Part shown: positions 1 to 8,390 of the stretch, in pieces
Numbering within the stretch: position 1 is the stretch's first letter
Layout: each line of letters opens with the position of its first letter
From: an uncultured Muribaculaceae bacterium
Lineage (GTDB): Bacteria; Bacteroidota; Bacteroidia; Bacteroidales; Muribaculaceae
Direction: 5' to 3'
Length of the DNA stretch: 37,872 nucleotides
NCBI GenBank assembly: GCA_910587925.1
Contig: CAJUOC010000012.1
Location: forward strand, 1 to 37,872
Made by a program: the position numbers and the translations under genes
The notes under the pieces: model-generated
Seen by the model: only the letters and a program-made list of their open reading frames with translations
What the model was told of the DNA's origin: nothing
The model's database searches: none

Positions 1-38
1 CACGAGATAATTGACTATACATAATTATGTAAGCTATA

Positions 39-263
39 AACGTCCGCAGGACGTTTATTATTCGTAACCCCGTACACCGTAGCCTAAGGCGAAGGTGTGC
101 GGGGTACTCATCCGCTCTAAAGGGCATCCGAAGGAGGCCGATTTACGGCAGTAACCGTGTAAATCGGCCTCCTCGGATGCCTCGCCCTGGACGCTGTCTA
201 CCCCGCACATCTCCCTGTCGGTCGATGTACGGGGTTACGAATAATCGACGTCCTGCGGACGTC
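39..263. repeat. Symmetric palindromic element of five hairpins
   Basis: This non-coding segment is an imperfect palindrome centred near base 152. The outer arms 39-55 and 247-263 are each a 7-bp hairpin with a 3-nt loop and are also complementary to each other. Bases 58-75 are the exact reverse complement of 227-244, and 96-106 of 199-209. The centre (124-145 with 160-180) is a 21-bp stem with one bulged A. In addition 67-78 can pair locally with 94-105 (12 bp, one G-U) and 200-211 with 224-235 (one mismatch). The element can therefore fold as five separate hairpins or as one long interrupted stem. No open frame or transposase is associated. It could be a MITE/REP-like repeat, a structured RNA, or a terminator/regulator of the off-window gene to the left. 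The structure is certain, the function unknown. Confidence 0.85.
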
Positions 264-375
264 CTCCCCCCGGCTATACAACTTGATGTACGTAACAGAT
301 ATTATTTTTGTTCATATCATCCATCATAGATTATTTAAGACGATGCGAAGATACTAATTTTTCAGTAGTTTTCGC

Positions 376-383
376 TACATTTG
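376..383 (+). promoter_or_regulatory. Putative -7 box (TACATTTG) of the 388 gene
   Basis: TACATTTG matches the Bacteroidota -7 consensus TAnnTTTG. It ends only 4 nt before the ATG at 388, so transcription would begin at or next to the start codon. No clear -33 TTTG is found at 19-21 nt upstream, so strength is uncertain. Confidence 0.45.
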
Positions 384-387
384 CAGT

Positions 388-2631
388 ATGATGTACACTG
401 ATTGTCTGATGGCTGCGCTGCTGCCGGCGGCGGTGGCGGTGGTGCTGGCGGTGTCGCTGGCCGCGCAGGTGTTCGGGGCGTGGCGCAGGGGCGGCGACGA
501 CTCTGGGGCACGTATATTCTCGCTGAGGCTCATCGCCACGTGCATGGGGCTTTTTCTGGCGACGGGGATGCTGCTGTTTATGTATGTGCTGGGCACGATT
601 GCGTCGGAGCACAGCGGCGTGCATATCAGCAATGTGGAGTATCTGCTGCGCTCGCTCATATGCTCGCTCGACCTTTTCATGCTTGATGTCGACAGCAATA
701 TCCTCGACCGCCTCGACAGTCACTCGGGGCTGAAGGCCGTCATCACGGTGCAGGCGGTGATGTCGTTTGCCTGCACGGTGGCTCTGCTGGCCGGGATGGT
801 GTACTCGCGGCTGAGGTCATATGTGAGGCTGCGGTACCGCACACGCATCGACGATGCCCGCAATCATCTGTATCTTTTCTTTGGAATCAACCGCCCCACC
901 GAGCTGCTCATCGCCGACATCGCCCGCCGCGACCCGGCGGCGGTGACTGTGCTCATCGACGAGGCTGACCTCAACGACGACAGCAGCGACGGATGGGACG
1001 GTATCGTGGGACTCATGACCCACAAGCGGCGCACCTACGACCTGGCCGCACGCACCGGCGCCCGCATATGCGTGGCGAGCCGGCAGCCGGCCGACATCGA
1101 CCCCGCCACCGCGTCGAAGCCCGGACTCGATATGCTCGGGTATCTCGGGCTGGGGCGCATACGCCGGCTCATCGGGCGGCTGCGAGGCATCAACGGCGCC
1201 CGCCTGCACATATTCTTTATGGACGACGACGAGGAGCGCAACATCCGCAATATCATCGCCCTGGCCAAGGACCCGACGATAAGCGCCGTGGCGGCAGACC
1301 CGGCGGTAAGCCACCGCATCTACTGCCATGCACGCCGCAATGGCCCCAACCGCGTAATCGAGGACGTGGCCCTGCGCCGCCGTCTCGACATACGCATCAT
1401 CGACTCGTCGCACATCGCCGTGGAGCTGCTCAAGCACACACCGCGGCTACACCCGGCCGAGGTGGCACGATTCAGCACGGAAAATCCGGCCACGGTAGAG
1501 CGCGGGCTCGACACGCTCATCGTGGGCTTCGGCGAGGTGGGGCGCGACGCATTCCGCTTTCTGTATGAATTTGGCACGCTGGTCGCCGACGACGCCACCG
1601 CCACCCACGCGCGGCGCGCGCCCTTCCGCTGCACCATCGTCGACCGCGGGCTCGACACCCTCGCGGGGGCTTTCCGCGCCTCGATGCCGGCCATCTTCGG
1701 GCCGGAGGCTCCCGCCGGGGCCGACATCGATTTCATGGCCATCGACCACAATCAGAGCGAGTTTTTTGATACGGTACTGAGCGAGACGCGTGCCCGCACG
1801 CTCAACTATGTCGTCGTATCGACGGGCGACGACGACGAAGCCATCGCCCTGGCGGCACGTATATTCACCCGGGTGCGCCAGGTACGCGACGAGATAGGCG
1901 ACCTGCGCATACTGGTGCGCTGCACCGACGATGCCAAGGCCGAGCGCCTCGGCAAAATCGCCGACCACTACAATCACGGCTACGGCCTGGGGCGGGCCAA
2001 CCGCCGCGTCATCGAGATATTCGGGCTGCCCTGCTGCACGTATACATACGATCTGGTGGTGGGCGACCGTCTCGAGCGCGCAGGCCACCGGTTTCACGCC
2101 GGCTACCGGCGCCTCAGCGGCGTCGCCGACACCTGGCACGCGCGCCGCGCCGCCCCGGCCGACACCGGCACTCCCGACCTCGACCTGCTGAGCCGCCTGC
2201 GCCGCCAGGAGTCGCAAGACATGGCCAATGCGTCGCACGCCGCCACCAAGCTGCGCCTGCTGTGCCGCTCACTGCCGGCAGGCACATCGCGCCGCGACTT
2301 CCTGCGCCGATACTTCGGCCCCGACGGCCTGCCGCGATGCCAAGGCGCAGGCACACAGATACGCTATACGGGACTGAGCGAGGCCGAAAACCTGGTCGTG
2401 CTGCGGCTGGCCCAGCTCGAGCACCTGCGCTGGGTGGCTGCCCACGAGCTGCTTGGGTACAGCCCCGACCCCGAAGCATGCGGCTGCGACGAGCGCCGCC
2501 GCGTGCACAGCTGTATCTGCGCCTGGCATGAGCTCGACGGCAAGGGGCCCGACTTCAAGCGCTACGACTTCGGAGTGGTCGACACCTCGCTGGCCATCGC
2601 CGCCGGTATCGGCCCGCAGGAGTCGAGGTAA
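388..2631 (+). CDS. Membrane protein with Rossmann-type (TrkA-N/RCK-like) domains and RyR-like C-terminus
   Basis: This is a 747-residue protein of unproven function. About residues 8-30, 45-70 and 110-140 are hydrophobic and look like three membrane helices. A cytosolic part follows, with one Rossmann-like alpha/beta segment (about 160-240, FFGIN in place of a glycine loop) and a second with a clear dinucleotide loop GFGEVG at 380-385. The last about 85 residues (LEHLRW...RVHSCICAWHELD...KRYDFGVV) resemble the RyR domain, which in bacteria occurs fused to TrkA-N-type domains. No potassium-channel TVGYG filter is seen. A ligand-gated ion-flux regulator or membrane nucleotide sensor is a reasonable inference only. 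ATGs at 388 and 391 are both possible starts. The 3' end overlaps the convergent glycerate kinase gene by 70 bp. Confidence 0.8.
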   Translation: MMYTDCLMAALLPAAVAVVLAVSLAAQVFGAWRRGGDDSGARIFSLRLIATCMGLFLATGMLLFMYVLGTIASEHSGVHISNVEYLLRSLICSLDLFMLDVDSNILDRLDSHSGLKAVITVQAVMSFACTVALLAGMVYSRLRSYVRLRYRTRIDDARNHLYLFFGINRPTELLIADIARRDPAAVTVLIDEADLNDDSSDGWDGIVGLMTHKRRTYDLAARTGARICVASRQPADIDPATASKPGLDMLGYLGLGRIRRLIGRLRGINGARLHIFFMDDDEERNIRNIIALAKDPTISAVAADPAVSHRIYCHARRNGPNRVIEDVALRRRLDIRIIDSSHIAVELLKHTPRLHPAEVARFSTENPATVERGLDTLIVGFGEVGRDAFRFLYEFGTLVADDATATHARRAPFRCTIVDRGLDTLAGAFRASMPAIFGPEAPAGADIDFMAIDHNQSEFFDTVLSETRARTLNYVVVSTGDDDEAIALAARIFTRVRQVRDEIGDLRILVRCTDDAKAERLGKIADHYNHGYGLGRANRRVIEIFGLPCCTYTYDLVVGDRLERAGHRFHAGYRRLSGVADTWHARRAAPADTGTPDLDLLSRLRRQESQDMANASHAATKLRLLCRSLPAGTSRRDFLRRYFGPDGLPRCQGAGTQIRYTGLSEAENLVVLRLAQLEHLRWVAAHELLGYSPDPEACGCDERRRVHSCICAWHELDGKGPDFKRYDFGVVDTSLAIAAGIGPQESR

Positions 2632-3599
2632 CGGCCCAACGCCCCGCGCAGACGCTCTGCAGCCAGCTCCGGCACATACTCGCCGGGGGTGTCGACCGTG
2701 GATATGACGGCATGACGCCCGCCGCGGCGCAGCGACTGCCCGGCATAGCCACCGATGGCCAGCGACGGCACACCCAGCCTGCGGGCGCGGCGCACCACGG
2801 CATCGACCACCTTGCCGCCGGCCGTCTGCTCGTCGATGCGCCCCTCGCCCGTGATGACAAAGCTCACCCGCGGCCAGTCGATGCCGCAGCTGTCGAGTAT
2901 CACCTCGGCTCCGGGCTGCACCTCGGCTCCGATGACCGACGCCAGGGCAAACCCCACCCCGCCGCCGGCGCCGTCGTATGGCGAGCTTGTATCGACGCCG
3001 AGCGCTCGGCGCAGCGACTCCAGCCCCGCGGCAAGCACCGGCATATCCGCAGCCGCGGCGCCCTTCTGCGCCGCAAAGTCCATAGCCGACAGCCCGGGCG
3101 GCAGCAGCGAAGCCCTCACATCGGCCAGGCCGGTGAGCATATGGCACCACGGGCCACGCCGCAGCGCCGACAGGTCGGCGCGCACCACCGAAGGCAATAC
3201 GGCCGGGGTGATGCAGGAGGTAATCTCCCACCCGTCACTGTCAAAAAACCTCGCGCCCAGCGCGGCAAGCATCCCGGCGCCGCCGTCGCATGTGGCCGTG
3301 CCGCCGATGCCCACATACAGCGGCCCCGGACCGGCAGCGGCTATCGCACGGCCCAGCGGCGCCGACGAGCGGTGCATCACGCCGCGGTCTGTCATGCCCT
3401 CGGCCTGCGGGCCTATGTGGTCGTGACTCACTATCACACGCCGGCCGCCGAGCACGGCCGGCGTGCCCTCGCCGCCGTCGGCCATCGGCACTGCGGCAAT
3501 ATCGGCAAAGCCACGCGAGCGCAGCACATCGCCTACGACCTCGCATACCTGCCCGGCCGTGAGCGAGCCCTTGAATTTATCGGGAGCTATCAGTATCAT
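2562..3599 (-). CDS. Glycerate kinase, shortened and divergent
   Basis: This 345-residue protein belongs to the GarK/GlxK glycerate kinase family, which phosphorylates glycerate with ATP. Recognisable blocks are IAPDKFKGSLTA at the N-terminus, ADGGEGT, GIGGTATCDGGAGM, the AQKGA block, GAGGGVGFALA and VITGEGRIDEQTAGGK. The start is taken at the ATG at 3599 because the family begins MxIxIAPDxFKGSL there and a -7 box lies just upstream; the in-frame start at 3629 would precede that box. It is shorter than the usual 370-380 residues. Only about 50 residues separate GGEGT from GIGG instead of about 80, so the conserved EMAAASGL segment is missing, and ACDVTNPL is replaced by LADVRASL. After the last helix, about 18 extra residues are encoded antisense to the end of the neighbouring gene. 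Activity is uncertain. Confidence 0.85.
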   Translation of the reverse strand: MILIAPDKFKGSLTAGQVCEVVGDVLRSRGFADIAAVPMADGGEGTPAVLGGRRVIVSHDHIGPQAEGMTDRGVMHRSSAPLGRAIAAAGPGPLYVGIGGTATCDGGAGMLAALGARFFDSDGWEITSCITPAVLPSVVRADLSALRRGPWCHMLTGLADVRASLLPPGLSAMDFAAQKGAAAADMPVLAAGLESLRRALGVDTSSPYDGAGGGVGFALASVIGAEVQPGAEVILDSCGIDWPRVSFVITGEGRIDEQTAGGKVVDAVVRRARRLGVPSLAIGGYAGQSLRRGGRHAVISTVDTPGEYVPELAAERLRGALGRYLDSCGPIPAAMASEVSTTPKS

Positions 3600-3604
3600 A
3601 CCCG

Positions 3605-3612
3605 CAAAGATA
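3605..3612 (-). promoter_or_regulatory. Putative -7 box (TATCTTTG) of the glycerate kinase gene
   Basis: Read on the minus strand this is TATCTTTG, a perfect TAnnTTTG box, ending 5 nt before the ATG at 3599. The expected -33 position lies inside the hairpin 3615-3649 and shows no TTTG, so the promoter may be weak or may depend on read-through from the upstream gene. Confidence 0.5.
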
Positions 3613-3614
3613 AG

Positions 3615-3649
3615 CAATCCCCGCCACATACGACATGCGGCGGGGATTG
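3615..3649 (-). terminator. Terminator hairpin after the 1501-residue protein gene
   Basis: Bases 3615-3625 and 3639-3649 form an 11-bp GC-rich stem with a 13-nt loop, located 21 bp past the stop codon of the minus-strand gene 3671-8176. On the minus strand it is followed by CTTATCTTT, a moderate T tract that is also the -7 box of the glycerate kinase gene. Confidence 0.65.
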
Positions 3650-3670
3650 TACAGATGATGGAAATTACTG

Positions 3671-6600
3671 TCAGCGCACCTGCACCTTGGCGACGGTCGC
3701 GCCGGCCTTCACCAGGTATGTACCGGGCGCCATGGCGATACGGATCTCGGCCGTGCCGGTCATGCGGCAGAGCGTGACACCGCCCAAGCCGTATACGCTT
3801 ACCGGCAGCCCGTCGGCGCCGCTCACCACTATCTCACCGGGGGCAGTGGCGATGGTGATACCTGCGGCGAGGGCCGCCCGCAGCCCCGACACTACCTGCA
3901 CTGAAGCCTCGTTGGACGGACGCGACTCGGCATCGGCATAGAGAGCCGACACCACATAGCTGTGGCTCTCGGCGTCGGCTGCCACGTCGACCACATCGGT
4001 ATAGGCGGTCGACTCCACAGGCGCATCATTGACACGCACACCGTCGCGGTAGACATTGTAGCCCGCCACGGTGAGTTCTTTCTCGAAGTACGGGCAGTAT
4101 GTGATGTCGTCGATAAAGAGCATGGCCTTGTCGTCGGATGTACAGCGGATGGCAAAGTACTCGGCACCCTCGGGCACATCGAAGCTGTATCTGTACCATG
4201 TCGACGACACCGCTCCCACGCTTTTGACCTTGACAAACTCCGAGAGCTCGGCCGTGGTCGACGAGTACAGCATCTCCATCGACTCCAGGAATCGGGAATT
4301 GTAGCTGCGGGCATAGAAAGTGACTGTCTGCGCGCCGCCGAAGAGCCGCGGCGAGATGAGCCAGTCGTCGCAGGGGCCGCCCTCGGCGTATACCTGGGCG
4401 AGGAATTTGTCGCCCGAATTGGCCTTTATCGAGCCTTGCCAGCCTGCGAAGGCGGCATCGTTGACAAACCACGACAGGTAATAACCATGCTCGATGCCCG
4501 GCATACCTATCGAATTCATGTCGCCGATGGGGAGATGGTCGGCGTCGACCAGAGTCCAGCCGCCGAGATTCTCTTTGGCAAAAGACTCGTAGCTCTCGAA
4601 GTCCTCGGTCACGGGCTCGGCCGTCACCATGGTCGGGTCGGGCTCGGTCCACTGGAGCGACACGCTCTCAAAGTCGGCAGCCGCGGTGAGGTCGCGGGGC
4701 GAGGGCATATTGGACAGGCGCAGCTTCACGGCCACATCGGCCGAGGTATTGTCGGCCGGGTCGAGGTCGGGGGCGTATACCGCCACGGCGCGGTAGCGGT
4801 GGTCGTCGCCGTGGGTGATGTTGAGCGTCTGGTCAAAGGTCACGGTGGCTTTCTCGCCGAAAGCCAGCGCCGGGCCGTCGGCCGTGAGCACACACTCGTC
4901 ATTGCGGTACAGCTCCACGGTATAGGGCTGCGAGGGCTGCTCGCCATTGTTCTCGACAGTCACGGCCACGGCATAAGCCTGGTCGGGCGACACCGATGCG
5001 GGAGCAGTCACAGAGGCCACGCTCAGGTTGTGGGCCAGGCGGTCAAACACTCTCACATCATCGATGAGCGTATACTGCTTGTTGACGACATAGGCCGTGA
5101 AGCCCAGCTCGATCACCTTGCCCTTGTACGGGGTGAGGTCGACGATGAGGCGGTTCCAGCCCTCGGCCGGCAGCTCGTCCATGGCGACGGTCAGCACCTC
5201 GACAAATCCCTCGCTGCGGTCGTTGACGCTGATGGTGAGCTTGTTTTGGTCGATGGAGCCTACCACCTCGCCCGTGTCGGGGTCGCGGGCCACGATATTG
5301 TATGTATAGAGCGTGAGCACCGGATGCTCGGCCGTGCCGAGGTCTATCTTGCCGGTGTGTAGCATCGAGCTCTCGGTGGCGATATTGCTGTACATGGCCA
5401 TGAACCCGTTGTCGCCGTCGACAGAGGCAAGCCCGGCCAGTGTATGGTCGTCTGAAGCGGCCCACTCGCCGCCGGTAATCATCTTCACGGCATGGACGTG
5501 GCGGCTCGCCCCGCCCTTAAACGACTCCTTGTAAGGCAGTCCGTAGGGCGCGCCCACCGGCACGGTGGCCGAGGTAAACACGTTTGACACTCCGCGGCGG
5601 GTGACAGCCTGCACACCGTAGGTCTCAAACGCCTGCTCGACCGAGGCCGGACGCGCCTGGTAGGAGTACTCGGTGGCGGTGAGCCCGCGCTGGAGCACCA
5701 CCATGCGGCCGTCGTCGTTGGGGCGGTAGATATTGTAGGTGATGAGGCCCGCGTTGATGGGATTGCCGTCGGCATCAACGGCCGGCGCGTCCCACGATAC
5801 CGTCACCTTGCCTACCGACGGCTCGGCCACGGCTATATTGGTCGGGCGGCCGGGAGTGTTGACGCCAAGATATGCAGTGAAGTCGGTCGGGCGGCCCTCG
5901 CCGTAGGCGTTTGCTGCCACCGCGGTATAGGAGTAGTCGCCCTCCTCGGCGGCCGAGTCGACAAAGCTCAGCTCACGGCCGGCGACCGGGGCGTCGAAAG
6001 TCTTTATCTTCTCACCGCCGCGGGATACGGTGACCGAGGCCAGCGCGCCCTGCATGCGATTGCCCGCTATATCGGCGGCCGGGGCGTTAAACGATATTAC
6101 GGCCGAGGCAGACCCGTCGGGACTCGGCACCACTTTCACATCGGTTATGGCTCCGGGAGCCTTGTCAGATATGGGAGCGGTGACGCCGAGGTTGTCGACA
6201 TAGAGGGCATACTTGTTTTTGTCGCTGCACCCGTGTACACCTATGTAATAAGTGCCGTCGGCCGGGACAGATACATACTCCATACGGCGGGTGTAAGCGG
6301 CGCTGCGAAACTCCGTCTCGGGTATCACCGTGATGGTCATGCCCTCGGGCGTGGCCGCGGTGCCCATCATCACGGCAAACTTCTCGTCGTAAGATGCCGA
6401 GCGGCCTTTCACATCGAGGTAGATGCCGTAGAGCTTGCCGGCCTCCATCACCACCGGCGGCGTGATGAGCCAGTCGTCGGCGGCCATCTGCGAGTTGTAT
6501 TTGAGGTACGCCGCCTGGGTGTCTATAGTCCACTCGACATTGTCGCCGTTGACATTGAGCACCGTGTAGCCGTCGAGGGCCGAGGCGTCGTCGAAAGTCT

Positions 6601-8176
6601 GGAGGTACGGCGGTGTGATGAAGCCGCCGTCGTAGCGGTTTGACACGCCCGGGGCCGACTCGCTGCGGCCGTTGACGGCCACCACCTCATAGTAGAAGTA
6701 GCTGTATGGGCTGTCGGAGGCAATCACGTCGTCTATCGATGTGGCTGCGGTGCTCTGCGCCACCACGGCCTTGCCCGGATAGCGCGTCACTCGGTATGTG
6801 ACCGCCGCAGGGTCGATGAAGCCACCGTCGGTGGTGGCCGACACGGCTGTCCAGCTCACATGGTTGACATCGCCCGTGCGCTCCAGGGCGACCACCGGCG
6901 CCGGCGGTATGCCGTATCCCACGACACACTCCACTCGCTTGACCTGCGAGGTGCCGCGGTCGTTGCTCACACTCACGGCAAAGGTATGCCGGCCGTCGGC
7001 ATCGACCGTCACCGGCACAGACACTGCCGCGCCATAGCCGGCCGTGCCCGTGAGCGGGTCGCCGTCGTCGATACTCACGGAGTATGTGAGGGAGGAGCCG
7101 GCGCTGCCGTCGGCATTGGCCGCGGGGGTGGTAAACATCACCACGCCCTGGCGCGAGCCGCCGGCAAATGTGGCCGCGAGGCCCTCGACAGGAGCGGGAC
7201 GGCCGCTCACCTCTCCGGCCTCCACAGCGTAGATTCCGAGCAGCTGGTCGCCATACTCAAAATCGACGAGCTTCTGCGCCGAGCCGTCGGCGGGACTGAT
7301 GGCATAGAGCGAGGCGACATCGGCTGCCGTCGTCGGTGTCCACAGTATCTTGCCCGTGGCAGAGTCGTAGCATGCCGAGGCCTGATATGCCGACACCACG
7401 CCGGTAGCCCCGACATAGGTGGTATTGGCTGTCTGCGGATTTATCTTCCACAGTTGGCCGGCCGCCTGATCGATGCCATAGAGCGTGCCGGTATCGTCGG
7501 CCGCTATCGAGCAGAAAAAGCGGTCGAGTGTCGCCACTGTCGTGCGCGTGCCGGCCTCGGGGTCGAGCACACCGAGCACCGGCTTGGTACCGTCGGCAAA
7601 CAGTCCGTAAATCTTGCCCGAGACAGCGTCGTAGGTAAGGTCGTATGCCAGCACGTCGCCGCTTTTGGCGATATTGGCGTCGATGAGGGTCCAATCGGCG
7701 GCATTCCACTTCTGGATAAAAGGCACCTGCCCTATCTCGGATGTGCCGCTGTCCCATACGTAAGTGCAGTAATATGTGTCGCCTACCAGCACCCCGCCAA
7801 AGGTGGCATCGAGATCTTGCGAGAAATCGGTCGCGTCGAGATTGGTAAATGTGCCGTCGCTCACCACCTTGTACATGCCCTTGGGGTGGGCGGCGGCGCC
7901 GGTGGCAGGGTCGTTGTCGGAGTATGCCACATAGCCGTTTACGGCAGTGGCTGTGGAGCCGGAGGCATCTGTCTGCACGAGGCGACGGCGGCCCTCGGCC
8001 CGTGGCTGCGACACGGCACCGGCCCGGCGGGTCTTGTAGCCCGGCAGCGACATGCCTGTCACTTCATAGCCTGCGGCGGCCCTCACCTCGCGGGCATCGT
8101 GGGCGGCAGCGGCCGGCACCGACGGCGCCGACAAGGCAGCCAGCACGGCAACGACAAGATAGTCAATCTTTTTCAT
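3671..8176 (-). CDS. Giant secreted multidomain protein with C-terminal sorting-like domain
   Basis: This 1501-residue protein is exported: it starts with a signal peptide (MKKIDYLVVAVLAALSAPSVPA). Residues about 80-318 look like a beta-propeller of short YGI/YAI repeats. Fibronectin-III-like domains follow at about 325-515. Three choice-of-anchor-J/MAM-like modules lie at about 521-670, 879-1042 and 1189-1362, recognised by DDWLI(T/S)P, YVDN/FIDD and similar motifs. Between them are more FN3-like domains and a CARDB-like domain (about 1047-1150). The final 70 residues end in a VYGLGG...GTYLVKAG...KVQV pattern resembling Bacteroidota C-terminal sorting/anchoring domains of the type IX kind. 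A second protein (32642-37141) has the same layout at nearly the same residue positions. No catalytic motif is visible; adhesion or glycan/protein binding is inferred. It is transcribed divergently from the metal-efflux operon. Confidence 0.85.
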   Translation of the reverse strand: MKKIDYLVVAVLAALSAPSVPAAAAHDAREVRAAAGYEVTGMSLPGYKTRRAGAVSQPRAEGRRRLVQTDASGSTATAVNGYVAYSDNDPATGAAAHPKGMYKVVSDGTFTNLDATDFSQDLDATFGGVLVGDTYYCTYVWDSGTSEIGQVPFIQKWNAADWTLIDANIAKSGDVLAYDLTYDAVSGKIYGLFADGTKPVLGVLDPEAGTRTTVATLDRFFCSIAADDTGTLYGIDQAAGQLWKINPQTANTTYVGATGVVSAYQASACYDSATGKILWTPTTAADVASLYAISPADGSAQKLVDFEYGDQLLGIYAVEAGEVSGRPAPVEGLAATFAGGSRQGVVMFTTPAANADGSAGSSLTYSVSIDDGDPLTGTAGYGAAVSVPVTVDADGRHTFAVSVSNDRGTSQVKRVECVVGYGIPPAPVVALERTGDVNHVSWTAVSATTDGGFIDPAAVTYRVTRYPGKAVVAQSTAATSIDDVIASDSPYSYFYYEVVAVNGRSESAPGVSNRYDGGFITPPYLQTFDDASALDGYTVLNVNGDNVEWTIDTQAAYLKYNSQMAADDWLITPPVVMEAGKLYGIYLDVKGRSASYDEKFAVMMGTAATPEGMTITVIPETEFRSAAYTRRMEYVSVPADGTYYIGVHGCSDKNKYALYVDNLGVTAPISDKAPGAITDVKVVPSPDGSASAVISFNAPAADIAGNRMQGALASVTVSRGGEKIKTFDAPVAGRELSFVDSAAEEGDYSYTAVAANAYGEGRPTDFTAYLGVNTPGRPTNIAVAEPSVGKVTVSWDAPAVDADGNPINAGLITYNIYRPNDDGRMVVLQRGLTATEYSYQARPASVEQAFETYGVQAVTRRGVSNVFTSATVPVGAPYGLPYKESFKGGASRHVHAVKMITGGEWAASDDHTLAGLASVDGDNGFMAMYSNIATESSMLHTGKIDLGTAEHPVLTLYTYNIVARDPDTGEVVGSIDQNKLTISVNDRSEGFVEVLTVAMDELPAEGWNRLIVDLTPYKGKVIELGFTAYVVNKQYTLIDDVRVFDRLAHNLSVASVTAPASVSPDQAYAVAVTVENNGEQPSQPYTVELYRNDECVLTADGPALAFGEKATVTFDQTLNITHGDDHRYRAVAVYAPDLDPADNTSADVAVKLRLSNMPSPRDLTAAADFESVSLQWTEPDPTMVTAEPVTEDFESYESFAKENLGGWTLVDADHLPIGDMNSIGMPGIEHGYYLSWFVNDAAFAGWQGSIKANSGDKFLAQVYAEGGPCDDWLISPRLFGGAQTVTFYARSYNSRFLESMEMLYSSTTAELSEFVKVKSVGAVSSTWYRYSFDVPEGAEYFAIRCTSDDKAMLFIDDITYCPYFEKELTVAGYNVYRDGVRVNDAPVESTAYTDVVDVAADAESHSYVVSALYADAESRPSNEASVQVVSGLRAALAAGITIATAPGEIVVSGADGLPVSVYGLGGVTLCRMTGTAEIRIAMAPGTYLVKAGATVAKVQVR

Positions 8177-8262
8177 AGGAAATGGACATTAAAATGTGTG
8201 TATATGTGTATGTGTCTTAATATGTATTATGTGTATCGCGTCTGCATCAAGCAACATGCTCG

Positions 8263-8294
8263 CAAAGTAACACCCTTTAAATCATTTTTCCAAA
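8263..8294 (-). promoter_or_regulatory. Putative promoter of the 1501-residue secreted protein gene
   Basis: On the minus strand a -33 TTTG (8294-8291) is followed after 20 nt by TTACTTTG (8270-8263), one mismatch from the Bacteroidota -7 box TAnnTTTG. This would give a leader of roughly 80 nt. Confidence 0.5.
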
Positions 8295-8355
8295 TTTTCA
8301 GCATTGTTTCTTTCATAAATCCACATATTACAGTCCAAGCGCGTCAATAAGTCAA

Positions 8356-8386
8356 TTGCAACTTCTCGTGAATTTTATTATCTTTG
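8356..8386 (+). promoter_or_regulatory. Putative promoter of the metal-efflux operon
   Basis: TTG at 8356-8358, a 20-nt spacer and TATCTTTG at 8379-8386 match the Bacteroidota -33/-7 promoter pattern. The GTG start codon at 8391 lies only 4 nt beyond the -7 box, implying a leaderless or nearly leaderless mRNA. Confidence 0.65.
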
Positions 8387-8390
8387 CACC

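Noticed and set aside
3600..3629. Upstream start for the glycerate kinase at 3629
   Set aside because: It would add ten non-homologous residues and place the start before the -7 box. The family N-terminus begins at 3599.
6860..8350. 496-codon plus-strand open frame across the start of the 1501-residue protein gene
   Set aside because: It is antisense to the signal peptide and propeller region and has low-complexity composition. The frame continues into the intergenic region without any gene-like end.
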